A stretch of 64,000 nucleotides of DNA, taken from Pontibacter silvestris. Lineage in GTDB: Bacteria > Bacteroidota > Bacteroidia > Cytophagales > Hymenobacteraceae. A program made the position numbers and the translations under genes. A model generated the notes under the pieces. The model did no database searches. It had not been told where the DNA came from and was given only the letters and a program-made list of their open reading frames with translations. The DNA lies in assembly GCF_020907275.1 (NCBI RefSeq), contig NZ_JAJJWI010000020.1:28106-92105 (forward strand), given 5' to 3'. Below are positions 35,804 to 45,800 of the stretch, one piece after another. Position 1 is the stretch's first letter, and each line of letters opens with the position of its first letter.

Positions 35804-36700
35804 ATGAAACCAAGCTGGTTGAACATAGAAGAATATCCTTTTGAGTCAAAATATATAAAACTAGATGCAGGCATCATGCATTATATAGACGAAGGAGAGG
35901 GCAGCGCTATTGTAATGTTGCACGGTACCCCTTCCTGGTCTTTTTTGTTTCGTAACCTGATTAAAGAGCTGAGCAAAGCGTATCGCTGCATAGCTATGGA
36001 TATGCTGGGGTTTGGGCTCTCAGAAAAACCTGAAAACTTCAGCTACAAGCCAAGAGCACATGCTGCGAACTTTGAGCAATTTATGGAGCACCTACACTTA
36101 AAGGATATTGTATTACTGGTGCAGGATTTTGGTGCACCAGTTGGCTTTGCTTATGCCATAAAGCATCCGGAGAATGTAAAAAACATAGTGATGTTAAACT
36201 CTTGGACATGGTCGCTCTCAAAGCACCAGACTTTCTCTAAAGAGAGTAAGTATCTGGTGGGGCCACTGGGAAAGTTTTTACATGATAGGCTGAATATGTC
36301 TGCCCGCACACTTGTGAATGAGTTGTTCGGAGAGGAAGAAAAACTGCCGGAAGCTGTCCGGCAGCATTATGTAAAGGCCTTAGGAAACCCGGATGACAAA
36401 GTCAGTAAGCTAGCCTGTGCCCGGGAATTAGTCGGCATAAGCAAATGGTATGATGAATTATGGGCGCAGCGAAAGCAGATTCAGGAAACCCCTACTTTGA
36501 TTTTATGGGGTGAGCGAGACAAACTGATAAAGATCGAGGCACTTCAAAAATGGAAAAGGTTCTTCCACGAGTGCTATGTTATCCATTTTGAAAACAGTGG
36601 TCATTTTCTGCTGGAGGATAAGGCAGGTGAGATAGCAGCCTATGTAGGCAACTTTATAAAGGAAGAGCAAAAGAAGCGCCTGTTAGAATTTAACCAATAA
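35804..36700 (+). CDS. alpha/beta hydrolase, haloalkane dehalogenase-like
   Basis: 298 aa alpha/beta-fold enzyme. The layout matches haloalkane dehalogenases: oxyanion HGTP at 40-43, nucleophile Asp108 in VQDFGAPVG, acid Asp239 in WGERDK and base His267 in GHFLLED. The Trp that normally follows the nucleophile and holds the halide is Phe109, and the HGNP Asn is Thr42, so true dehalogenase activity is doubtful; an epoxide hydrolase-like or other activity is possible. No signal peptide. Confidence 0.85.
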   Translation: MKPSWLNIEEYPFESKYIKLDAGIMHYIDEGEGSAIVMLHGTPSWSFLFRNLIKELSKAYRCIAMDMLGFGLSEKPENFSYKPRAHAANFEQFMEHLHLKDIVLLVQDFGAPVGFAYAIKHPENVKNIVMLNSWTWSLSKHQTFSKESKYLVGPLGKFLHDRLNMSARTLVNELFGEEEKLPEAVRQHYVKALGNPDDKVSKLACARELVGISKWYDELWAQRKQIQETPTLILWGERDKLIKIEALQKWKRFFHECYVIHFENSGHFLLEDKAGEIAAYVGNFIKEEQKKRLLEFNQ

Positions 36701-36713
36701 GTTTAACCAATAA
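36689..36713 (+). repeat. two tandem copies of a 12-base repeat at the hydrolase stop
   Basis: TTTAACCAATAA occurs at 36689-36700 and 36702-36713, the first copy ending in the hydrolase stop codon. It may be a short duplication that created spacer sequence before the next gene. Confidence 0.7.
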
Positions 36714-36724
36714 CCAAAACCAAC

Positions 36725-36928
36725 ATGAAAACTAAAGAACCATTAAATGAAACACGTTACAGTGGCACAAATCAACCAAAAGAACTGTATGCCATAAACA
36801 AACCGGAAACTGATACATCATATGATGCCACGCAACCTTCAAAGCTAAACGAATCGCATCATAACCTGATGCAATCGTGGCTTAACCTGCGTGGGATGGA
36901 CAGGGACTTGGCAGCAATGCAAAAATAA
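36725..36928 (+). CDS. small hydrophilic protein of unknown function
   Basis: 67 aa, polar, rich in Asn, Thr, Lys and Glu, with no membrane segment. It begins MKTKEPLNETRYSG and has a conserved-looking helical end (HNLMQSWLNLRGMDRDLAAMQK). It starts 24 bases after the hydrolase and ends before a terminator, so it is plausibly its co-transcribed partner. No family recognised. Confidence 0.55.
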   Translation: MKTKEPLNETRYSGTNQPKELYAINKPETDTSYDATQPSKLNESHHNLMQSWLNLRGMDRDLAAMQK

Positions 36929-36999
36929 GGAATCTTAATTAAACATTTATGACACAACCTACCAGGTACGACAAAACAATTATTACAGAGTATGCAAAG

Positions 37000-37036
37000 C
37001 AGGCGCAGTTATTATTTTCTGCGCCTGTTTCTTTTA
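37000..37036 (+). terminator. intrinsic terminator after small gene
   Basis: Stem CAGGCGCAG / CTGCGCCTG (37000-37008 with 37019-37027), ten-base loop, then TTTCTTTTA. It extends to the stop codon of the convergent dehydrogenase. Confidence 0.85.
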
Positions 37037-38494
37037 TATCAAATCAGTTAACAGCGATTCTTTATGTTGCTCCTGCACTTCTGCGTTTGTCCTGAAAATC
37101 TTTCCAGGGTTCAGGATTCCGTTGGGGTCAAAAACATCTTTTATGCCTCGCATTAGCCGCAGTTGTATTTCATTTAAGGCAATACCAATATAAGGGCGCT
37201 GTACTAATCCTACCCCATGCTCTCCGGAAATAGTACCTCCCAAGCCCACACATAACCTGAAAATTTCTTTTATACCTTCCGGTAATTTGTTGTTCCAGTC
37301 ATCATCGCTCATTTCACCTTTTACAATGTTTATGTGCAAATTTCCATCGCCGGCATGACCGTAACAAACAGATTTAAAGTTATAGCGAGTTCCTATCTCT
37401 TTAATTCCCCTGATAAGCGTTGGCAGTTCTGCTCTTGGCACAACAGTGTCTTCTTCTTTATAAACTGAATTGTGCTTTACGGCATGTGCCACATTTCTAC
37501 GAAGCAGCCAGAGGTCAGTTTTTTGCTTCTCTGTGTCAGCAATCAGCATCTCACCTACATTAAAAGACTCCAGCACTTCGTACACCCGTTCTGCATCTTT
37601 AAATAAAATATCCATGTCATTTCCATCCAGTTCTATAAGCAGATGCGCCTGTACATCTTCCGGCACAGTTATATCCATTCCCAGGTAAAGGTTTGTCCAC
37701 TCAATGGCATCACGCTCCATAAACTCCATGGCAGATGGCACTATACCTGCTATAAAAATTTTAGGCACGGCCTCACATGCCTCTTCTTCTTTCTTGAAAG
37801 GCACCAGCATAACCAGGTTCTGCGAAGGGTAAGGTATCAGCCTGAAAACTATTTTAGTAATAATTCCCAACGTGCCTTCGCTACCAATCATTAACTGCGT
37901 AAGGTTATAGCCCGTGGCATTTTTAAGTACGTTGGCTCCGGTCCAGGTTATTTCTCCGCTTGGGAGCACCACCTCCATATTCAGCACATAGTCTTTAGTA
38001 ACGCCATATTTAACTGCTCTGGGGCCACCACTCGACTCACTCAGGTTGCCTCCCAAAAAGCAGCTTCCGCGGCTGGAAGGGTCAGGCGGGTAAAATAAGC
38101 CTCTGGCAATAACCTCTTCCTGAAAAACCTGTGTAATTACGCCCGGCTCTACTGTTGCCTGTAGGTTACGCTCGTCAATGTTTATTATTTTATTGAGCCG
38201 CTCGGTGCTGATCACGACACCCTTGTGTATGGGCAATGCACCTCCGCTTAAGCCTGTACCTGCCCCTCGTGGCGTAACCGGAATTAAGTTTTGGTTGCAC
38301 AACTGCATAATAGAACTTATTTCTGAAGCGTTTGCAGGTTTAAGAACCAGCTCTGGCTCGTAATGCAGGTCTTCTGTTTCGTCGTGCGTGTAGCGCAGCA
38401 TCTGTTCGGTGGCTTCGGGTAAAACCACATGTTGCTGACCGACTATGGCGGCAAGGGCTTCTAGAATGTCAGGAGTAACAGTATTAAATTTCAT
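37034..38494 (-). CDS. FAD-linked 2-hydroxyacid oxidase (GlcD/D-lactate dehydrogenase type)
   Basis: 486 aa. The FAD-binding PCMH domain contains PRGAGTGLSGGALP and GGNLSESSGGPRAVKYG, and the C-terminal domain contains YGHAGDGNLHINI and SGEHGVGLVQRPY. This is the GlcD/D-LDH/ D-2-hydroxyglutarate oxidase group, oxidising a D-2-hydroxyacid such as glycolate or D-lactate with electron transfer to the respiratory chain. Partner genes glcE/glcF are absent here, so the D-lactate role is more likely. Confidence 0.87.
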   Translation of the reverse strand: MKFNTVTPDILEALAAIVGQQHVVLPEATEQMLRYTHDETEDLHYEPELVLKPANASEISSIMQLCNQNLIPVTPRGAGTGLSGGALPIHKGVVISTERLNKIINIDERNLQATVEPGVITQVFQEEVIARGLFYPPDPSSRGSCFLGGNLSESSGGPRAVKYGVTKDYVLNMEVVLPSGEITWTGANVLKNATGYNLTQLMIGSEGTLGIITKIVFRLIPYPSQNLVMLVPFKKEEEACEAVPKIFIAGIVPSAMEFMERDAIEWTNLYLGMDITVPEDVQAHLLIELDGNDMDILFKDAERVYEVLESFNVGEMLIADTEKQKTDLWLLRRNVAHAVKHNSVYKEEDTVVPRAELPTLIRGIKEIGTRYNFKSVCYGHAGDGNLHINIVKGEMSDDDWNNKLPEGIKEIFRLCVGLGGTISGEHGVGLVQRPYIGIALNEIQLRLMRGIKDVFDPNGILNPGKIFRTNAEVQEQHKESLLTDLI

Positions 38495-38565
38495 TTTTAA
38501 AAGGAGCTGCTAATAACTATCTTAGCCAAACATTTATTGTTTTACTTTCTTTGCCAATTTAAGCT

Positions 38566-39216
38566 TTGAAAACATTATTTACTACTTCTGCTTTATTTAT
38601 AGTTTTTCTTGTTCTGATGGCCTCCTGCCAGTCTTCTCAGCCTGTTTTTAGCAAACGGGGAGAAGAGTACAGATCTGCCAGGGAAATAGCTGCCGCGAAA
38701 AGGGCAGCTAAAAGAAGTGGGAAAATAGCAGGCACGAGAGCGGCGAGCAATAAAACACTTTCTTCGAAAAACCGCACCAGCCGCAATACACGCATCGTTG
38801 AAAGAGATGTAGCCACTGTTATAAAAGCAGCACGGTCTTACACAGGCACCCCTTACTTATGGGGAGGCACCACACGAGCAGGTATGGACTGTTCCGGCCT
38901 GCTGTGCACCTCATTCCAAAGCATAGATGTTATTTTGCCCCGCACCTCCGACGAACAAAGCCGCTTTGGCGATAATGTTAAGGTAAAAGACCTACGCGAG
39001 GGCGACCTGGTTTTTTTTGGAGCGACAAAACATAGCCGCGAGGTTACGCATGTAGGCATGGTAACAGAGGTAATCAGTAATGATGAAATAAAGTTTATTC
39101 ATGCCTCTACCTCATTAGGAGTAATTGAGAATAACTTTTTTGCAGAACATTATCAGAAAATATTCATCAAGGCTGTACGCCCCCGCATGCAGTCATACAA
39201 GGCCAGCGCTCAGTAA
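38566..39216 (+). CDS. NlpC/P60 family lipoprotein, cell-wall endopeptidase
   Basis: 216 aa. The catalytic Cys109 is in MDCSGLL, with His162 (THVGM) and His179 as the rest of the triad. NlpC/P60 enzymes cut the peptide part of peptidoglycan, here from the outer face or periplasm. The start is TTG at 38566, giving a lipoprotein signal with lipobox LMASC (Cys21). The only ATG nearby falls inside the lipobox and would delete the signal, so TTG is favoured. A low-complexity Lys/Arg/Ala linker (30-80) precedes the domain. Confidence 0.88.
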   Translation: MKTLFTTSALFIVFLVLMASCQSSQPVFSKRGEEYRSAREIAAAKRAAKRSGKIAGTRAASNKTLSSKNRTSRNTRIVERDVATVIKAARSYTGTPYLWGGTTRAGMDCSGLLCTSFQSIDVILPRTSDEQSRFGDNVKVKDLREGDLVFFGATKHSREVTHVGMVTEVISNDEIKFIHASTSLGVIENNFFAEHYQKIFIKAVRPRMQSYKASAQ

Positions 39217-39278
39217 TTTGCGCCACTTACATCACTTAATAATCTGATAATCAACATTACACCTATAGTACCGTAAGA

Positions 39279-39321
39279 ACTTTTAAGTCGGAATATCTAT
39301 TTCACAAAACCACTTAAAAGT
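39279..39321 (+). repeat. inverted repeat before the first TonB receptor
   Basis: ACTTTTAAGT (39279-39288) and its inverted copy ACTTAAAAGT (39312-39321) flank 23 bases; the second ends six bases before the ATG at 39327. Pairing could bury the start region, but the stem is all A/T-rich and weak. Confidence 0.4.
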
Positions 39322-39326
39322 AACTT

Positions 39327-42300
39327 ATGAAAACTCTTTACAGGAATCTTTTTTTGTGCTTGATGTTGTTATTACCAGTGCAGTTGCTCTGGGCACAGGG
39401 GGTAACGACCTCATCTATGCAGGGTGTCGTTACTGATGAGAACGGCGAGGGTTTGCCTGGAGCATCAGTTGTAGCAATACACACGCCATCCGGTACTCAA
39501 TATGGCACATCAGCTTTATCAGACGGCAGGTACATTATTCCTAACATGCGTGTTGGTGGGCCTTACACTTTACGCATATCTTATTTAGGTTTTCAGGATG
39601 TAGTTATCAATGACCTAAGCCTGGCATTAGGCCAGACATTGCGAAGAGACGTTGCACTGAACAGTAACACCCAACAACTCGGGGAAGTTGTTATCAGTGG
39701 TAGTGGGAATAACCTTCTGAATGCAGAAAGAACTGGTGCAGCTACTAACGTATCTACTGAAGCTCTTCAGTCGTTACCAACCATTAGCAGAAGCCTTCAG
39801 GATTTCACCAGGCTTTCACCTCTTGCAAACACAGGTGGCAACGGCACCCAATTTGCAGGCAGCAACAACAGGTACAACCAGTTCGCTATCGACGGTATCA
39901 TCAACAACGACGTATTCGGTCTTTCAGGATCAGGAACAAATGGTGGGCAAACGGGTATCCAACCCATTAGCCTGGATGCAATTGATGAAATTCAGATCAA
40001 CATTGCTCCTTATGATGTAAGACAGGGTGGTTTTACTGGTGGTGGTATAAATGCAGTTACCAGAAGCGGCACCAACAACTTTGAGGGATCCGCTTATTTC
40101 TTCGGAAACAATGAGAACTTCGTTGGCAGTCGCAACCCAACTACAGGGGAGGAAGCTGATTATCCAGAGTACAGAGATTATCAACTTGGCTTTAGACTGG
40201 GTGGGCCAATCCTAAAAGACAAGTTGTTCTTCTTCGTAAATGGTGAAATTACACGCAATACCACTCCATTAGCGTTTGACCCCACAGTTAGTGGGTCTGG
40301 CTCCCAAGTTACAATAGATGAAATACAACGTGTAATTAACACTGTAACCAGAATCTCACCTAACTACGACTTAGGCACCTATGGGGCCATTAACAACGAA
40401 ACTAACTCTGACAAAATTCTGGCTAAAATTGACTGGAACATCAATCAGACTCATAAGCTTACTTTAAGACATAGCTATACGTATGGCGAAAGCATAAATA
40501 ACAGCAGAGACAATAATGAGCTAAGATTTTATAATAACGGTGTATTCTTTCCAAGCACCACTAACTCCAGCGCATTAGAACTAAACAGTAATTTTGGAGG
40601 CAGGCTGGCTAACCATCTGCTATTAGGCTATACTGCTGTTAGAGATGATCGAGAACCATTGGGATCGCCATTTCCCCAGGTAACCATAAATAACCTTAGT
40701 GGTGGAGGTTCTATTACTTTAGGAGGGGAATATTCATCTGTGGCCAACCAGTTAGATCAGGATATTTTCTCTATTACTGATAACTTCAACATTTTTGCAG
40801 GTAAACACACCTTCACGCTAGGTACTCATAACGAGTTCTACAAGTTCTATAACCTGTTCGTGCAAAATATTTTTGGCAGATATGCTTACAATTCTCTGGA
40901 GGCATTTGAGAGCGTTGGCACTGCGAATGAGGTTGCTCCTACTTATTACCAAATTGGCTACTCTTTTGCTGAAGATGGTCCACTACAGACACAAGGTGCA
41001 TCAGAATTCAAGGCCATGCAGTTAGGCTTTTATGCACAAGATGAGGTTCAGGCTAGCCCTAACTTAAACCTTACACTTGGCTTAAGAATTGATTTACCAA
41101 TTTTTACAGATGATCCTCCTTACAATGCCACGTTCTCTGAGGCCCTACCACTACTAAGAACCCTTGGTGTTGCTACAAACACTATTCCGGAAGAAAGGGT
41201 ACTATGGTCACCTAGGTTTGGCTTTAACTGGGATGTGTTAGGTGATCAATCTCTAAAAGTTAGAGGTGGTACCGGTATATTCACGGGTAGGGTTCCATTC
41301 GTTTGGGTTTCAAACCAATACACAAACAATGGAACTCTTAATGGCACTTACTCCATAGGAAGCAGTAGCTCCAGCGCTGACCCCATATCAAATACTGATC
41401 CTCCGGTAAGATTTATATCTGACCCATATAATCAACCTACAGCCGATTATTTTGGTGGTACAGCAGGTTTAGGAGACATTAACATTACGTCCAGCAATTT
41501 TCAATTCCCACAAACATGGCGAACAAATCTAGCTGTCGATAAAGCCTTGCCATGGGGTTTAGTAGCTACAATTGAGGCTGTCTTTAGTAAAGGTATAAAT
41601 AATGTAAACTTTATTAACCTTAACAGGCAAATTGACCCGGAGTTCACATTCCAGGGCCCGGACCAAAGGCCGCGTTATTCAGGCGGCAGAGCTTATCCAG
41701 ATTTTAATGAGATTATTTTGCTGAACAACACTGACAAAGGCTATTCTTACAACCTGGTGGCTCAACTTCAAAAACAGTTCGACAATGGGCTGGCTGGTTC
41801 AATTGCTTATACTTATGGCAGGTCAGAAGATGTAAACTCCGGCACCTCTAGCGTTGCCTACTCTAACTGGCGTTACGTACCTAATATATATGGGTTAAAT
41901 AACCTGGAGGCATCCTATGCAAACTTTGACCTGCGCCACAGAGTATCGGGTTTTGTTTCTTATCGCCTCAATTATCTTAACAACTGGGGAACAGAGGTAT
42001 CATTGTTCTATAACGGGCAGTCTGGCCAGCCTGTATCGTACATCTACAACGGCGACCTGAACAACGACGGCACAAACAATGACCTGATTTATGTACCGAG
42101 AGATCGCTCAGAAATTAACCTGGTGGATATAACAAATGGTCTTACCGCAGATCAGCAATGGGAAAACCTTAATGCATTTATTGAGAATGATTCTTACCTG
42201 GATGACAGAAGAGGCCAGTATGCTGAGCGCAACGGTAAGCGACTGCCTTTCCAGCATGAGTTTGACCTGAGAATACTGCAGGACATTGGTGCCATGATCG

Positions 42301-42557
42301 GCAATACTTCCAACAGACTGCAATTAACGTTTGACATCTTTAACGTAGGTAATCTGCTTAATAAAGACTGGGGTAAAGTATACTATGTATCAAACCAGAC
42401 ATTTGAGCTTATCCGCTACACAGGCCTTGCCGACGAAACTTCTCAACCAACTTTCCAATATACTGGTGCCGGGCAAACAAACAATGAGATATACAATGTA
42501 TCTGATCCAGCTTCCAGATGGAGGGGCCAGGTAGGTATCCGGTATATTTTTAATTAA
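39327..42557 (+). CDS. Oar-like TonB-dependent outer membrane receptor
   Basis: 1076 aa outer-membrane protein. Signal peptide 1-24. Residues 27-110 form a carboxypeptidase-regulatory-like beta-sandwich (MQGVVTDENGEGLPGASV), followed by a plug (ISRSLQDFTRLSPLAN, DAIDEIQINIAPYDVRQGGF) and a long beta barrel ending RWRGQVGIRYIFN, with Phe near the C-terminus. This is the Oar-type architecture; these barrels take up an unknown substrate with TonB/ExbBD. No SusD partner lies next to it, so it is not a standard starch-type pair. Confidence 0.9.
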   Translation: MKTLYRNLFLCLMLLLPVQLLWAQGVTTSSMQGVVTDENGEGLPGASVVAIHTPSGTQYGTSALSDGRYIIPNMRVGGPYTLRISYLGFQDVVINDLSLALGQTLRRDVALNSNTQQLGEVVISGSGNNLLNAERTGAATNVSTEALQSLPTISRSLQDFTRLSPLANTGGNGTQFAGSNNRYNQFAIDGIINNDVFGLSGSGTNGGQTGIQPISLDAIDEIQINIAPYDVRQGGFTGGGINAVTRSGTNNFEGSAYFFGNNENFVGSRNPTTGEEADYPEYRDYQLGFRLGGPILKDKLFFFVNGEITRNTTPLAFDPTVSGSGSQVTIDEIQRVINTVTRISPNYDLGTYGAINNETNSDKILAKIDWNINQTHKLTLRHSYTYGESINNSRDNNELRFYNNGVFFPSTTNSSALELNSNFGGRLANHLLLGYTAVRDDREPLGSPFPQVTINNLSGGGSITLGGEYSSVANQLDQDIFSITDNFNIFAGKHTFTLGTHNEFYKFYNLFVQNIFGRYAYNSLEAFESVGTANEVAPTYYQIGYSFAEDGPLQTQGASEFKAMQLGFYAQDEVQASPNLNLTLGLRIDLPIFTDDPPYNATFSEALPLLRTLGVATNTIPEERVLWSPRFGFNWDVLGDQSLKVRGGTGIFTGRVPFVWVSNQYTNNGTLNGTYSIGSSSSSADPISNTDPPVRFISDPYNQPTADYFGGTAGLGDINITSSNFQFPQTWRTNLAVDKALPWGLVATIEAVFSKGINNVNFINLNRQIDPEFTFQGPDQRPRYSGGRAYPDFNEIILLNNTDKGYSYNLVAQLQKQFDNGLAGSIAYTYGRSEDVNSGTSSVAYSNWRYVPNIYGLNNLEASYANFDLRHRVSGFVSYRLNYLNNWGTEVSLFYNGQSGQPVSYIYNGDLNNDGTNNDLIYVPRDRSEINLVDITNGLTADQQWENLNAFIENDSYLDDRRGQYAERNGKRLPFQHEFDLRILQDIGAMIGNTSNRLQLTFDIFNVGNLLNKDWGKVYYVSNQTFELIRYTGLADETSQPTFQYTGAGQTNNEIYNVSDPASRWRGQVGIRYIFN

Positions 42558-42594
42558 CTGCTTTGTAAAAAGCGAAAGCCATAACAGAGAACAT

Positions 42595-42628
42595 AAAAGG
42601 CCGGGGGTACTCCCTGGCCTTTTTAATG
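42595..42628 (+). terminator. intrinsic terminator after first TonB receptor
   Basis: Twelve-bp stem (42595-42606 with 42612-42623, including one G-T pair), core AAAAGGCC, followed by a T-run. Confidence 0.85.
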
Positions 42629-42751
42629 AAATAGCCAGTAAAGTTAAGCTTTAAAAATTTCATAGTCACGCTTATACGTCTTAATCGACAAAAAGTTTAT
42701 TTCTTAACATTTAATTAACAATCAGGTTAGGAGAATGTGGTTTGAGTGCAT

Positions 42752-42759
42752 TACTTTTG
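42752..42759 (+). promoter_or_regulatory. -7 promoter box of second TonB receptor
   Basis: TACTTTTG is an exact TAnnTTTG match. A weak TTAG 21 bases upstream could be the -33 box. It implies a leader of about 110 bases and shows that the long open frame starting at 42735 begins upstream of the transcript. Confidence 0.6.
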
Positions 42760-42875
42760 CGCACAAAATCAACCAACCTTTTATGAAAGACTTTTATAGT
42801 ACTCCATCAGCTCAGCTAAATAGCAGGCGCTGTAGGATGCAAAGAGTTACAACCAACCAATCCAAACCTTTATTT

Positions 42876-45800
42876 ATGAAGAAGTATTTACTCACCACAC
42901 TTCTCATGTTACTAAGTGTAGTAGGACTACATGCCCAGGTAACAACGAGTAGTATCAATGGTTCTGTAAGAGATCCTCAAGGGGAGGCTCTTATAGGTGC
43001 AACCGTTAGAGCAACTCACCAGCCTTCTGGTACAGTATATGGCACTACGACCAATACAGAAGGGCGTTTCAACATCCAGAATATGCGTGTTGGGGGACCA
43101 TATTCAGTTGAAGTAAGCTATATTGGTTACCAGACAAAGACGTATAGCAGCATTAACCTACAGCTAGGGGTGCCATATCAACTGGAAGCTACGCTTTCTG
43201 AATCTGGTACTGACTTGCAGGAAGTGATAGTTACTGCTGATCAGAGTTCTGTTTTTAATGCACAAAAAACCGGTGCTGCAACCAATGTTACTACCCAACA
43301 AATTAACACCTTACCAACCATATCCAGAAGTATAACAGATTTTACTCGCCTTACACCTCAGGCTAATGGAAATGGTTTTGCAGGACGTGATGGACGTTTC
43401 AACAATGTTCAAATAGACGGTGCAAACTTTAACAATGGCTTTGGCCTAAATACCAACCCACTTCCTGGTGGAAACTCTCAGCCTATTTCTTTAGATGCAA
43501 TTGAGCAAGTGCAAGTAAACATTGCACCTTACGATGTGCGCCAGAGTGGCTTTACCGGTGCAGGCATCAATGCAATTACCCGTAGCGGCTCTAACGAGTT
43601 TTCTGGCTCAGTTTATGGCTTCTACCGCAACCAGGACATGACTGGCGGAAAAGTTAATGGCAACGAAATAGACAAAGGAGATGATAACTCAAGTAAAACT
43701 TATGGTTTCCGTTTGGGCGGCCCTATCATAAAGAATAAATTATTCTTTTTTGTTAACGCAGAACACACCGAAAACAAAGGCACTAACCCATATGCTGTTA
43801 ACCTTTGGAGACCTTCTGAGAACGGTGTATCTGATCCTGACAATAATATTGCCAGAACTACCAGAGCAGACTTAGAAGCTGTTCGCAACCACCTCATAAA
43901 TGTATGGGGATATGACCCAGGTGCTTATGAAGGATACGCTAGAGACAATGGAAGTAAAAGCACAAATTTCTTGGCTCGTATAGACTGGAACATTAGTGAT
44001 AAGCATAAATTAGCTGTTCGTTACAACCAAGTAAAAGGAGAAGCTGCCTCATTGGTTAATGGTAGCTCCGGTCCAAACCCACGCTCTTCTGTTAACCGAG
44101 TAAGTTCTGAGTCAATTGCGTTTAGCAAGACAATGTATAATACTGAAAATATTGTTCGTTCAGCATCAGCAGAGTTGAACAGTACTTTCTCTTCTCGTTT
44201 ATCTAATCAGCTTTTAGCTACCTACAGCCGTATTCAGGATACACGTACCTCTCCAAGTGAAATATTCCCAATGGTAGATATCTGGGATGGAACAGGTGAA
44301 TATTCTAACTATATGAGCTTTGGGTACGAATTGTTTACCTACGGCAATGATGTACTTAATAACAATTATAGCATCATTGATAACCTTACATATTTAGCTG
44401 GTAATCATACCATAACTGCGGGTGCCAGCTTTGAATCTCAGAAGTTTGGTAACCAGTATATCCGCTTAGGTACATCTTACTATCGTTATGCATCCGTAGA
44501 GGATTTCCTTACCACTGGTACTCCTAACGAGGTAGCTCCAATCATGTTTGGTCTTACTTACCCTTATGAAGGCCAAGACACCTATGCACCAATTAAATTA
44601 GGTACTGCCGGTCTTTATGTACAGGATAAATTCACAGTAAACGATCGTTTAGACCTTACTTTAGGTTTACGTGCTGACATGCCTATTTATATGAATGACC
44701 TAACGGCAAATCCTTCTATCGATGACTTAGAACTGTTAGATCCAGATGGTAATCCGAAGCACTACACTACAAGTGAGTGGCCTAAATCAAGAGTAATGCT
44801 ATCACCTCGTATCGGCTTTAACTACGATGCTTTTGGAGACGGTTCTTTACAATTGCGTGGAGGAACTGGCTTCTTTACAGGTCGTGTGCCATTTGTATGG
44901 CTTACTAACATGCCTTCCAACTCTGGCGTAATCCAAAATAACGTTGAGCCTAATGGGTATGATGCTGTAGCAGGTTGGATTGGTGACATTCGCTTTAACC
45001 CAGACCCATACTACTGGTTAAACAACACACCAGCTAGCGCAGCAAATGTGTTTATCAAAAACCCTAATGCAGGTGTTCCAACTAGTTTTGCTCTTGTTGA
45101 TCGTGATTTTAAAATGCCGAAAGTGTGGAGAACCAGTATAGGTGCCGATTATACCATTCCGGGTACTCCTTTGGTTGCAACTGCAGACTTGATGTACACA
45201 AAAGATATCAACGCTGCTTACCAGTTCGGAGCCAATAGAAAAGCAGCTACAACAACGTTGAACTATGGTGGTGACTCAGAAAATGATAACCGTGAATATT
45301 ATGTTAGCTCAAGCAATGCAGCGTATAATGACGCTGTCGGCGCTAATACAGGTGTAGTATTAACTAATACAGATAAGAAAGGTTATTCCTATAACGCAAC
45401 AGTAGGTCTTTCCCTTCCAGCACGAAGAGGCTTCTACGGTTCTGTATACTACACTTATACAAGAGCAAAAGATATATCTGGTAACCCAGGGTCTAACGCT
45501 TCATCAGCATGGGGTGGAAGTCCATCTATCAACAACCCTAATGAGCAGATCCTTTACAACTCACAGTATGCTATTCCGCATAATATAGTAGCTAACCTTT
45601 CTTTCCGTAAGGAATATATTAACCATTTAGCTACTACTGTGTCTTTGTTTTATAACGGGTCTAACCAAGGACGTTTCTCTTATACCTATGCATCTGACTT
45701 GAACAAGGATGGTATCAACGCAGACTTGTTATATGTACCTAATGATGTTAGTAATTTAAACTTTGTTGATAAGAATGGCTTTACGGCACAACAACAACGT

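Noticed and set aside
36949..37092. Short frame starting MTQPTRYDK after the small gene
   Set aside because: It crosses a clear terminator hairpin and the end of the convergent dehydrogenase.
42735..42875. 47-residue N-terminal extension of the second TonB receptor
   Set aside because: The promoter box lies inside it and the signal peptide starts at 42876.
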